In this document: positions 38,601-52,700 of the stretch, piece by piece
How the letters are laid out: each line of letters begins with the position of its first letter
Numbering within the stretch: position 1 is the first letter of the stretch
Source: Erpetoichthys calabaricus
Lineage: Eukaryota > Chordata > Cladistia > Polypteriformes > Polypteridae
Assembly: GCF_900747795.2 (NCBI RefSeq)
Contig: NC_041396.2
Span: 118,510,397-118,574,396 of the forward strand
Direction of reading: 5' to 3'
Length of the DNA: 64,000 nt
Notes under the pieces: model-generated
Databases searched by the model: none
What the model was told of the DNA's origin: nothing
The model's input: the letters and a program-made list of their open reading frames with translations, nothing else
Translations under genes and position numbers: made by a program

Positions 38601-41600
38601 AGATTTACTAAAATAGAATTATATGAAAATACCCATTCTGGCAATATATATGTACAGTAATCTCTCGCTATATCGCGCTTCGCCTTTCGCGACTTTACTC
38701 TATCGCGGATTTTATATGTAAGCATATTTAAATATATATCACGGATTTTTCGCTGCTTCGTGGGTTTCTGCGGACAATGGGTCTTTTAATTTCTGGTACA
38801 TGCTTCTTCAGTTGGTTTGCCCAGTTGATTTCATACAAGGGACGCTATTGGCAGATGGCTGAGAAGCTACCCAGCTTACTTTTCTCTTTCTCTTGCGCTG
38901 ACTTTCTCTGATCCTGACGTAGGGGGATTGAGCAGGGGGGCTGTTCGCACACCTAGACGATACGGACGCTCCTCTAAAAATGCTGAAAGATTATCTTCAT
39001 GTTGCTATCTTTTGTGCAGCTGCTTCCTGAAACGACATGCTTCACAGTGCTTCGCATACTTAAAAGCTCGAAGGGCACGTATTGATTTTTGATTGAAAAA
39101 CAAACTCTGTCTCTCTCACTCTGTCTGCTCCTGACGGAGGGGGTGTGAGCTGCCGCCTTCAACAGCTTTGTGCCGCGGTGCTTCGCATACTTAAAAGCCA
39201 AACAGCCCTATTTGTTTGCTTTTGTCTCTATCTCTCTGACAGCCTGTGCTCCTGACACGCACTCCTTTGAAGAGGAAGATATGTTTGCATTCTTTTAATT
39301 GTGAGACGGAACTGTCATCTCTGTTTTGTCATAGAGCACAGTTTAAACTTTTGAAAAAGAGATAAATGTTTGTCTGCAGTGTTTGAATAACGTTCCTGTC
39401 TCTCTACAACCTCCTGTGTTTCTGCGCAAATCTGTGACCCAAGCATGACAATATAAAAATAACCATATAAACATATGGTTTCTACTTCGCGGATTTTCTT
39501 ATTTCGCGGGTGGCTCTGGAACGCAACCCCCGCGATGGAGGAGGGATTACTGTACATTTTCTTTGCTTTGTACCCCCCTTCCAATATTATGGTACAAGCC
39601 AGGACAGGATTGCTTAAGTGCACAATCAGCTTTATTTCAAAATAGGATAATTTAAATCAAATGACTAATTTTATTTAGCCATTACTGTATTTGCATAAGA
39701 TAATGTAATTTCTGCAACTGATCAATCATTTATCAAATAAAATCTGATATATAAATCTGAATGTGTGTATCTATCTCCACCAGCTTTTGCACAGATTACC
39801 CACTGGTGCATAGGAACATCAACGTATTTGTTTCACTCGTGTATGGTTTGTAAAGTGGGACACCACGGGCTGATTAAGCAATCGGCATTGATCCTCTATT
39901 ACATTCAGCATTGATTCTCCAAAGGCGCCCAATCCCACCCCACACCCTGACAATTGGGCAAATCTTCACGGACGGATGGTGTTTGGGGGTGGGGTGGTTA
40001 TGGGGATGATTGTATGATTGTTCATGAATCTCTAAGAGTGGACCACCAGCATCCTGTTCTGATGATCACCAAGGAATGTGCCTTGAAGGCACAAAAAAAA
40101 AAAAAGAAAAAAAAAAAAACCCTGCTAGAGACTTATTCTGATATTATTCAAGAAAGTGAAGTTTAATTGACTAAGCTAATAGTATAAAGGATCAGTAACT
40201 AACACAGATTTAAAAAAAATCTCACCTTCTTTCAGAAGCTTCTGCAGTATCTTGACAAATATGCTATCCTTTGCAGCTTCAATGGGATCATCATTACATT
40301 CTGAAAACCAACTGAAAAAAATAGCCATACAATATCAAATTAAGCCATAAGTTTCTCTGTGGTTTCAAAATCAAAGAGAAACAAATGTAGACAAACTTCA
40401 TTTACAGGGGTTTGATGCAATAATTAATGTCATTTTTACTAAACAGTAATTGGTTAATCTTTTTCTTTGAAACATTACAAATAAAGAATTGTTTTGCACT
40501 CAGAAAAGTACTTGAAATACCGTAATTTGATCCGAAGGATTTAATCTTCACAGTAGTTTATCTGCACATCCCTCCTATTCTGCACTGTTACATTGTTCTA
40601 GTGTTTTCAGGTTTGATGATTTCCCTCCCACATCCCAATGACATATATTTTATGGTAACTGGTGACTTTAAATTTGCCCTGTGACAGAGTGTAATCTCTA
40701 GTGGACTAGCACCCCATCCAAAACTGGCTCCTGCTTTGCATCCAGTGCTGCCTGGTTAGGCTCTGGCTTTCACAACATTCAATTGGGCAATGCAGATGAT
40801 TGATAAAGGATGGATGGCTTAGGGATTTTCTTTGTAGAATTTGAACACAGACAAAAATAATATTCAAAAATAAATTTGTTTTAAGTTTAGTTATTTTATT
40901 ACAACAGTGGTATCCTGTTATTTATTCAAGTCAATATCTCTGTAGTACATTTATTAAAAAGAGATCTTCCTGCTTTACAATAACAGCCAATACTGCATTT
41001 TGATTCATATCTTCAGAATAGACACAAACTAAACAACTATCTAAAGCATTTTCTAAAAGATGTACTCCATTTTTGTGAGTCTGTACTGCTACTGAAAGGT
41101 TCTCTACTGTAGGTGTCTTTCATCATTATATATTTTCAAATTTATGTAAATGGTTTCAAGTTGCTATCTGCCTGAAATCTCAAGTTACAATACCTAAAAC
41201 TATGCAAGGCAGTTCTTGAAACCAGTTTTGTTAGAAAGCATGAATGAATCTGGCAAAAACACCATTTTCATTATCTGTGTTGCTGATACATTTCACTCTT
41301 TAAGCATACAGCTTCAGAGAACCTCTTCTATTTTTGGAAAATAAACTACAGAATAATCAAGATTATAGGGACCAAATAGGTAACTGTTATTTCAAGTTTT
41401 GATTACGGACCTTGTTAAGTTGCAATATATCTGGCTGGCTAGCTGTTACAGTGTGGCCTGAAACGACAGCTTCCTAGCATCACAACATGTTGTATGAAAT
41501 GCACTGCTGCAATGTAGAAATTCAACTCTAAAGCTTCAGAATGGTGTGATTATTAAATGGGTTGCTGGAAAATATAGGGAAAATACTTTTTTAAATGTGG

Positions 41601-44600
41601 TTTTCACATTCTTGCACATGCTACTTCAGCAGTAACAACCACAGACACACATTTCACGGCTGGATAATTTGTGACTTTGTACCAGTTAGCCCTTCCCACA
41701 CACACTGTTCCATTATTTTCATGTTACTGCTGTTTACATAATAACAAACTTCAGCAATTGACAGAGAACTAGCTTGATACGGTAAAAATATGGGCAACAT
41801 TATATTATATTAAGTTTTCCTTGTTGTCAGACAAAACAATGTAATTAAAACTGTCACAGGAGTCTGGGGGACAGACCCAGCCGGGATGCCTGGAAGGACC
41901 GGGAGGTGGCATATACGTCCTCCAGGCCACAAGGGGGCAATTGCCCTGGATCTAGAGAGGACAACGGGAGAGCACCAAGGAGGCTCAAGCCTGTTGGGGC
42001 CCGTGGCCACTGCCAGGGGGCACCCCGAACCTCATGGAGCATTCACACATTCACTTTTGCCACACCTGGGGAAAATGGAGGAAGATTCTTCCAGGGACGC
42101 CCGGAGTGCTTCTGGTTGCAAGAGCAGCACTTCTGCCACACCAGGAAGTGCTGCCAGAAGAACATCATCGAGCTCCTGGAGCACGTCCGGGTGAACATAA
42201 AAGGGGCTGCCTTCCTACAGTTTGGGAGCTAGAGTCGGGAGTTGGTGCAGGACAAAGCTCCTGTGGAGAGAGGAAAAGGCGGCCCAATGGGCAGTGTGAG
42301 AAAGGCCCGTATTAGGGGTGATTGGTGCCAGGAGCATTGTGTGCTGTGCGGGTTTGTGTTAATAAAACGTGTGCTTTTTATAAAGATGTGGTCTCAGTCT
42401 GGTGGCGTCCGGGCGTGTCTCACAGCACATTTTGTGAAAGAAGAATCTTTGCTGCTGTGAAGCTTTGAGACTTTTGTTTTAAACTAATAGACTACTGGCT
42501 ACAACTGCTGAAGCATTTTTGGCTCACAGAAAAGACAGCAGGGAATCATCGTCAACATAAGGGTAAGGTATTTTATTCAAAAGAATGATTTTTGTATGTT
42601 CTTCAGTGTGCACATTAAACTTTTTATTTTTACCACCACAAGTGATAATTATGCTTAGATTATTTATTTCATTTTTTCTAGTGGAAGTGACAGTGTGTGG
42701 TTTGACCTTTACCACCGCACAGAGAATGGTACCTGCATGCTACAAACGGCTGATGAACAATTATGTCTTGGAGAATCTAACCACCCACTTATTATTGAGC
42801 ATTCACATCATCAGTCAAGTTATTGTGTGTTAAATGTGTATAGCTCCTATGTGTGTCACAACATCATTAAACCTTCTGCACAGTGCGCATTTCTTTTTTT
42901 TCCATTTAAATGTTTTCATTTCCAATGTGAACAGCAGCTAAACGTCTACAGCTGGAGATATGGATAAAGAGCCACACAGTTTTGGGTGATTGCACTACCC
43001 ATGGAACTGATATTGACAAGATCTTATTCGATAGATGCCCTCCCTCTTTGCCTTCCTTAAATTTGTGAAAATAGACCACCACATTCTAATTGATTTTCTT
43101 CTTTTTTTGTATGGGTTTTAGTGGATTTTTTCTATTAAAGCCAATCCATTTAGGGACACAATTCATCTCCTTGCATGGAAAGTTGCATGTTAATAATTTT
43201 CTGTGCAACATGGGTGTGCCCAGTCATCTCCATCCACACTGACTGCTGGTTAGGTCATGCTGTTTAAAACAGAGAAAGAATTACTCCAGACTCCTCTGAA
43301 ACCTTTTAGGTTTTTTTTTTCTTTAAAGTATGTATTATAGTTATGGCAACTCTTATCACCTCTGAATGCAGAAATTAATAGTTTACATGCTTCGTATTTT
43401 CATTGATAAACTATTACAATGCTTTCTGTTGTGGTTCATCTTACTAAACCTTACAAAGCTCAGAAAGTTTAAAATGCTGCAGTATGGATTCTGACAAGAT
43501 TTAAATATGCCTCTTATGTGAACAGAACAATGCTGTCAAGTGCAACTCTAATTTGAAAATACAGTATTGTTGTTTTAATTATATTTTTCCTTTGAATCAA
43601 AAAGAAAAATCTTTACTAAAATTGATTGATAACTAAGTTTGGGGGTGGGGGGGGTGTGTGGGGGGAGCAATGAGCCATACTTATCGCATAAAAGAGCCTT
43701 GCAAAATATTTCCTTTTTCAGAACTTCAATATCCACATCATCTTCCTGTTAAAAGAATATGACAGTAATTAAAAAAATTAAACTTAATCAGAAAAAAAGC
43801 ATTTAAAAGTCCCCTTTGATATTACCACCACAATCCAGGGTGTAAATCATCTTTTTCAACCAAGTTAAAGGTTTCCTTATGGTTACATTTTGCAAATGCA
43901 AAGCAATTCTTTTGGTACAGGCAGCAAGAGCCAAGGTGATACAATAAAAATGAGTGGTAAAAAAACAAAAATTCGATGCGAAAAACAGATCATTCAAAAA
44001 ATACTGGATTTGTGTGTATTTTTTCAGGGAGGTTAGCGGTAAAGCAATGCTTGGTATGGAACGAGCACATTGCTGCATTTAAAGACTGCAACTTGAGCTG
44101 TCACTTTGACACCAAGCACACTAAAAGACAGAAATTTATCTGGAGGAGGAGAAGGTGGGGGCTACTGAGGAATTGTTAGCTAAACTGCAAAAACAGCCGT
44201 CTTTTTACAAAGCTTCATACAGCAAAGGAACAGTAAAAACCAGCTATATACAGTATTAGCTCACAAAATTGCCAAAAAAAGCAAACTGTTTTCTGATGGA
44301 GAATTTGTTAAAGAGTGGTTATTGGAGTGGGTGGCAAATCCTTTGCCCCGAGAAGGAGGCCTTAGATGAGAGTTGTGATGTTCGTAACACAGAGCAGCTG
44401 CTGATTTTTGTGAAAGGAGTAACACAAGACTGTGAAATGCCAGAGGAACTGGCTTCTATGCAGTTAGTAAAAGGGACAACAACCAATAGGGGTTTATTTC
44501 CTGAAGTCAGTACATGCATGCAAAAGTTAGGACTACAGTGGGAAAGTTAGTTGGTGTGACAGCGGATGGTTCTCCTAATTTACAGGTAAAAATGTTGGAT

Positions 44601-47600
44601 GATTGAGTGGAACTGGGGTTCTTTCTGTATGGGAGAAATGGATAATGGGGGACGAGACCTTTTAAAAAACAGATCCTTGGTCGTCAACAAGTATTAGTTT
44701 GTTGATTATTCAGATATACACACATATACATACATAAACACACACACACATATATGACATACTTTTTCAAACATTTATAGTCCACAATATTCATAATGTA
44801 GACTATTCAATATAGCCCTACTTTTAACACCATCTACCATATCAGAGGACTATAAACCTATATAAAGCAGAAAAGTTTCATGCTTGGATGGCTATCCAGC
44901 ATTTTTTTTATTTTTTTTAAATCTTTGATAAATTGGGCCTGCTAAATTTAATTATATTCATGGCATCTAAGGGAAAAAAATGTAATATGCACATGCCTTG
45001 CAGCACCTTTTTCCAGTTATCCTCTAGTTAACATAACAGAAATTAAGTTATGGGGGTTATTTTTATCAAAAATCTTGCATTATACATGTTTTCATCTATA
45101 TTATGTTATTCAATGGTTAGGAAATATTTTGAAATATGGAATGGTCAATTTACTTTGTGTAAAAGCAATATTTTTGGCTGCCAAACCCCCAAAAATAAAC
45201 ACACAGACAGCACCATTTCATTATCAAACCTCCATCCATCCATTCTCTTCCGCTTATCCGAGATCGGGTCACGGGGACAGCAGCTTGAGCAGAGATGCCC
45301 AGACTTCTCCCTGGCCACTTCTACTAGCTCTTCCGGGGGAATTTCGAGGCGCTCCCAGGTCAGCCGAGAGACACAGTCCCTCCAGTGTGTCCTGGGTCTT
45401 CCCCAGGGCCTCCTCCCGGAACACCTCACCTGGGAGATGTCCAGGAGGCATCCTGATCAGATGCCCGAGCCACCTCATCTGACTCCTCTCTATGCGGAGG
45501 AGCAGTGGCTCTACTCTGAGCTCCTCCCAGATGACCGAGCTTCTCACCCTATCTTTAAGGGAAAGCCCAGACACCTTGTGGAGGAAACCCATTTCAGCCG
45601 CTTCTGTTCGCGATCTTGTTCTTGCGGTCACTACCCATAGCTTATGACCATAGGTGAGGGTAGGAACGTAGATCGACTGGTAAATTGAGGGGTTTGCCTT
45701 TCGGCTCAGCTCCTTTTTCACCACGACAGACCGATGCAGAGCCCGCACCGATTCCCCTGTCAATCTCCCGCTCTGTTCTTCCCTCACTCGTGAACAAGAC
45801 CCTGAGATACTTGAACTCCTCCAATTGGGGCACGATCTCACTCCCAATCCTGAGAGGGCACTTCACCCTTTTCTGGCTGAGAACCATGGTCTCGGATTTG
45901 GAGGTGCTGATTCCAACCTACTGATCCATTAACGGGTCATAGTGTATTTTTTTTCCTTGGAAACAATTGCAGATGCAGTAGATACTATATGTGTTTATAG
46001 ATCACTTACCAGGTTAAAAGATAGGCTGGCAGTAAGTTATTTAAACATTGAACAACAAATGAAAGCATACACTAGTATTTGATTATGATGATAAATATTA
46101 TTATTTGCCTCCTGCCTTTATTCAAAGTAACTTACAACATTTAAGAGATACAACTGGTTAATTTTTTTTGTTGTTTTTTCCCAAATTGGGGCAAAGGCAG
46201 GAGAAGTGATTTGGTTATGGTCAAACAGTGTCAAGTAGCAGTTAGAACCCACACCTTTAGGGTTTGAGGTCCAAAGCCTTAACCGCTATACTGCCTTTGG
46301 TATGCACAAGATCGTTTCCCAGAAAAAAAAAAAAAAAAAGCTCCATATATATCAGATGGATCTCTAAAATTCTAAAATAACTATTTCATTAGATCAATGA
46401 AATAGAAAAATATATTACATATAACCAAAATAACTAATTTGAAAAAATATACATACCTTATCAATGTACTGGAGAAGATCTAATGCCTTCTTAAAATCAT
46501 ATTCATTAGCTCTTCTGTTATCATCACAAATGTAAAGCTGAGGATTAATTTTAAGGAGGATTAAAAGAGGAATGAAATATTTAAACCTTAAAAAAAGACT
46601 TTAATTTATTAATTTCTTATTAGTTCAAAATTAAATTCCTAAAAATTTCCACAGAACACATTTATGAAGGTGAAACCAAAGGAGAAAGAAATGTTGATGT
46701 TATATAGAATACATTAATTTTTGCTTTAAACAAACTCTTATTTATATCTAAGATAGAAAATTCATCCATTTTCAAACTTGTTCAGTCCAGGTAGAGGGAA
46801 TCTGAAGCCTATTCCTGCAACATACAAGGAAATTAACTTTTGCTCCTTCCAGGATTGATTCCTACCTTATACTTGATACAGCCAGGGTACATTTTGGTCT
46901 CTGAGAACTTGAATTTGGATTAAGTTTGAGAAAGTTATGTTATAAAAATTGATAAATGGATAGATGGTTGGAGAGACAGAGAGCTTTATCGGTCAGATAT
47001 TTAAAACACAAATATTTATTCCCGAACTGCTTAATTTTAAACTTATTCACATGATGAACGTCATGAGCTATTAAAAAAATATAGCAGAAAAATATGTAGC
47101 ATTAGAAAAATGGTTATCTATGCATAGGTAAAGGCAACTGATTAAATTCATTAAGAATATTCCTTATAAAGCAGTCTACTTCAAGTCATGCAGTGTTATA
47201 TGCAAAGAATGTCAAAGATATCTGCATCATAGCACTGCAATGTATAAAAGTACATCACATTTTGTTATTTAGTCTTCATACAAACATCTATCACACATTT
47301 TTTTCATCATGTGCAATCCTGATAACATGATGCTGACACCACTACATTTAATGGTTGGGATTATGATAATAAATAGATGTTTGGTTTGTGACAGTCACAG
47401 CATTCTGTGTTAACACAAAAAAAAAAATCAATATTTTCTTCTACCACTATAGTTGATTATGCAGTTGAATCACAGCTGTAGGTTGTTATGAAGCTTTTAG
47501 GTGCTTGACAATGGGTCTGACCACTTTCTTGGGAATATTTACCAACCCAAAAGCTCTTTACAGATCATTCATGTTGCAGTGCTGCAAACTACTGAAATGG

Positions 47601-49722
47601 CTACTTTATTTGGTACATCTGTATAATGACTACTGCCATCTGAGTTTGAATCGGCAAGAAGTGAAAGTGTTGAAAGTGCAGTTCACTAGTTCTAAATATT
47701 GCACAGTTGTTGAAAATTACTTATCAGTAGATCTCTACTCTTGGAACATGATGTTACATAGAACCTCACCAATGCATTACAATCTTCCTTGTGGAAAGAC
47801 CTCCTCATTAATCTGAATTCAGCATCATGTTCTTGGAATCATTTCAGGACTTTTTTACACTTTGAACATGGATCCTTCTAAATAAGGCCACTGACAGAAA
47901 TGCACAGTGCTGGTATGAAAGGATACACCTGATGAACAATAATATTTAAATATCTTGCGACATTCAACCATTACACAGAAGACCCAGTACAGTATATGCC
48001 ATGAAAACACCATACATACATTTTCTGCAAATCTGCAGGACTGCTCCAAGGATACATGGAATTTTTGTCATAACTAAGTCACCTCAGAATGAAATGGCAG
48101 GAGCCAAGATTTAACAGAACAGGTTGTTTTCAGCAGGAGTTGCTAGCTCCCTCAGATTTCAATTTTTGAACAACAGTATTCTATTAATAATCATTAGAAC
48201 ATTAATTCTCCACCTCTTATGCAGAGAATGGAGTACAGCTTTACAAAACTAAAATGAAGAACTGCATTTGGATTGAATTCTTTTTAATATTTTGATTACA
48301 ATCAGTTGAAAAAAAGCCCATTTATGAAAAAACAGAAAATTTATTTTTTATCTTTAACTGGACTATGCTGAAGCTGACACTAGAGATAATTTAAGTTTAT
48401 GGATCAATGCTTTAAGTTTATGTAATAATACTTTTTAATCAGGCTAATGCAAAATGTGTTGTGTTAGTTAACTTTAGGTTATACAAGAGTAAATTATTAA
48501 AGGCTTGTGCCTGTTTTTATTCCTTCTAAACAGCTTATCAGCTCAAGGCCACCTGCCTTCACTTTTAGTGGCCAGGCTCCTGCTTTCTTGCCTGCCCATT
48601 TGGACAATAGCATGAGATAATGACCAGCCAAGAATAGTGTGTACTATAAGAAAACTAAAACACCCTTGTCTTGAAGATGCAGCTGGTTAAAACGTTCACC
48701 TTGATTGATGGCTGTGCATCAAGTAACTTTTGTTTGAGCAGCCAGGTATCTCATGTGTGGGTCTTCCTGATTCCAACTTAAAATAATGCATCAATAAACA
48801 AGTCTCAGACATCTGCTCAGGGAAAGCGGTAATGTTGGAAAAGTTTGGTCAGATAATGGACACTAGAAGATGGACATTAGTGGGTTTGGGCATTAGGTAA
48901 GGGTGAAAAGAAGGAGGATGAGGAGAGTATTTTGCATAGATGATAAGTAATGTAATACTGTATTAAAAGATGCACTTCATAGTTCAAGCACTTGCGCTAT
49001 CATCAGGTCTTTTTGTTACTCTGTTGTGTAGTAAAGATTTTTATTCTAGACTCCGAGACTGCCTTCTTTAAAGAGAGAGAACTTTTTTCCATGACAACAC
49101 CAAGTTGTGGCACATCAGAAAAAAACTGTTCTAGCAAACAACATTGTTATGTTCCCCTTCTCCGAGTTCAAAACTTCACATTGTAATCCTGACTGCATCA
49201 GAAGGTAATATAGTTCCAATCCTTCAGAAATTGTGTTTCTTAGATAACTGTAATGCTATTTAGTGTAACCATGCTGGGTCATTAGCTGTCTTACTTCATC
49301 TATGACAAGGAACAGGCCTCATACTTTGAAATACAGTAATCCCTCCTCCATCGCGGGGGTTGCGTTCCAGAGCCACCCGCGAAATAAGAAAATCCGCGAA
49401 GTAGAAACCATATGTTTATATGGTTATTTTTATATTGTCATGCTTGGGTCACAGATTTGCGCAGAAACACAGGAGGTTGTAGAGAGACAGGAACGTTATT
49501 CAAACACTGCAAACAAACATTTGTCTCTTTTTCAAAAGTTTAAACTGTGCTCCATGACAAGACAGAGATGACAGTTCCGTCTCACAATTAAAAGAATGCA
49601 AACATATCTTCCTCTTCAAAGGAGTGAAGCAAACAAATCCATAGGGCTGTTTGCTTTTAAGTATGCGAAGCACCACGGCACAAAGCTGTTGAAGGCGGCA
49701 GCTCACACCCCCTCCGTCAGGA

Positions 49723-49765
<43 letters not shown>

Positions 49766-52700
49766 AAAATCAATACTTGCCCTTTGAGCTTTTAAGTATG
49801 CGAAGCACCTTGCAGCATGTCGCTTCACGAAGCAGCTGCACACAGAAGGTAGCAACGTGAAGATAATCTTTCAGCATTTTTAGACGAGCGTCCGTATCGT
49901 CTAGGTGTGCGAACAGACCCCCTGCTCACACCCCCTACGTCAGGATCAGAGAGAGTCAGCGCAAGAGAGAGAGAGAAAAGTAAGTTGGGTAGCTTCTCAG
50001 CCATCTGCCAATAGCGTCCCTTGTATGAAATCAACTGGGCAAACCAACTGAGGAAGCATGTACAAGAAATTAAAAGACCCATTGTCCGCAGAAATCCGCG
50101 AACCAGCAAAAAATCCGCGATATATATTTAAATATGCTTACATATAAAATCCGCGATGGAATGAAGCCGCAAAAGGCGAAGCGCGATATAGCGAGGGATT
50201 ACTGTACTCTTTGAAACAAAATTGATATACTTGGCACTAGCTTACAGGCTGTAATCTGTCTCTTACACTGCACAAGTATTATCCTTTATAGTTCATTTCA
50301 TCAATGATGTGATTCTGAAAATTAAACTGCGTTTGGATGGATGTTTCCTGGATGGCAACCCATTCTTGATACACGCAGGAGCCTGTACTATATGACAACC
50401 TGGAAAACACTATCTTATCATAACAATCTAAAGTTCAAAGTCCCTTTAAGCCCTGCTCTTGCCCAATCACCCTTGTATTTGGCACTTACCAATTAAATTC
50501 TTTAATCGTTGAATCACAACAGATTTTGTGTGACTTTTTGACATGAGTATTTTTACCCATCAAAGTCAGTATCTGTGCAAAGTGGTGTCCATTATTTACA
50601 GATATAAAACACAAAATAACTGATCACACAAGTTTTCACCACTTTAACAAGACACTAAATTATCTATGGTACATCTAATTTGTTTTAAAATGTTACATAT
50701 CTAGTTAAACAGAGATAACCTGTCTATATAAATAAAGGGGTTTTCATTTTTTATTGTATAAATGCACCTTTACTTAGGAGGTCCAGCTTGTGTTGAATCA
50801 GTATTGGGACCAAACCTATGCAAAGACGACAAAAAAACACTCCAAGCAACTCTGTAAAAGAGTAACTGAAAAGAATGGAGATAGATACAAGAAAATATCA
50901 AAGTCATTGAATATTCCTTGGAGTACAGTTAAGTCAATCATTACAAATTGTAAAAAGTATGGCACAGCTGTAAGACTGTCCGTTCATAAAGACTGAGTGA
51001 TTATGCAAGAAGACTGAAGGTGGAGGAGGTAGAGAGTGGAATAGACTGGAGAGAATGTGCATACAATAAATAAATCTTTACACAGTTGCTTCACCAGTCA
51101 TAGCATTATGAGAGAGAGGCAAAAAAAGAAGGAAAACAAAATGACATCTCTGCTAGAGTTGATGGAAGATTGAAGTCAGCTAGAAGGAGGCTCTATATTC
51201 TTCTGACCAAAAAGGTCAAATTTGGTCTTTTCGTGCTGTTAAGCATGCTGGTGGAAGCAACTTGCTGTGAGGATGCTTCTCTGGAGGAGGCCCTGAAAAG
51301 CTTGAAAGGGTTAGGGCAATATTCATGCAGCGAAATACATGGAAATCCTGGGGAAAAATTTGATGCAGTCTCCTGGAAACCTACAAACTTCCTCTGGGAG
51401 AAAATTTGTTTTCTAGCAAGGCAATGGCCCCAAGCATAAAGGAAAGCTACAAAGGAATGCTTTAAAAAATGTTAATGCAGTGGATTTGCCAAGATGGAAT
51501 CCAAATCTCAACCCAAGTGAAAATTTGTTGTTGGGTTTGAAAGGGACTGTTCACTCACAATCTCCATGACAAACTGAAAGCTTCAGCAGTTTTGCAAAGA
51601 AGAATGGTGAAAATTTGAAGTGTCCAGATAGAGACCTGTGCACAAAGATTGAAGACTGCAAGTGCTGCCAAAGGTACATCTACTAAATACTGACCTGAAG
51701 GAGATGAATATTTACACAAGCAGTTATTTTGTGCTTTATATTTGTAAATAATCTAGATCACTTTGCAAAGACATGCGTCACTCTGACATTAACAAGTCAT
51801 TTTCTGCTGATCAATGTCAAAAAAAGGCCAAATTAAATCCACTGTGATTCAAAGTTGTATTATAATAAAATGCAAACACTTCCAAGGGGTGAAGGTTTTT
51901 TTTTTTTTTTTGGAAATCAGTGCTGCATGAGAATCTCACTGACTATGTAGTCTTATAGCTCTAAAATGTACCTAATAAGTATAGTTCATCTACTGAAGGG
52001 TTATACTAGAGTAGAAAATTTGGACGTGAACGTTAGTAGGTTTTTGCGCCCTACGAACCAACTTACTCGAACTATTCTATAACATTTCAGTAATTATTTA
52101 CCACTCTGATACTAATCTTTCTGATCATAAAATAGGTCATTATGATGGCAAACTGCATAGAAGAATTCATAATTAATTGCAGAATTATGGTATTTGAGGG
52201 TTCCTTTAGAGTTCCTCTTTCTCTTGCACGATTTGGTTTAAAAACTAATCAGCACATCATCATCTCATAACAGGCTTAAGTTTCGAGTTTGGTATTTTTC
52301 CATCCAGTTGTTTTAGCTCTAGACCGTCCTCAAGAAACACATACACACACCCATCATTGAGATATTGATGTTTTCGGTATCAGGGGACCCATAAATGTTG
52401 AGATCGTTGAAAATCCGAGATTGAAATTTTTCACGAATCTAAAGGTTTTGCTCCTCCCCATAGATGATAGGTTATGGTGGGGGAGGGCACAAAGCAAAAA
52501 TAAGCAAACTACAAGTGTATATCTTTAGGTCCTTCTGGTCAGATCCTGTCAATTCAACATACATAGCTTGATCTATTTTACAAAGACAAATTGGTGAATG
52601 CTTCGCCACTTCTGTATAGTTAGGTGAGGGTGATTGAATCAAAGACACCAGGAAGGCGAAAATGTAAGTAGTCCATACACTATAGCTCTTAATTTTTATT

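Noticed and set aside
47505-47816. 103-codon plus-strand frame in a NUP133 intron
   Set aside because: No domain, no splice context, and normal AT-rich intron composition.
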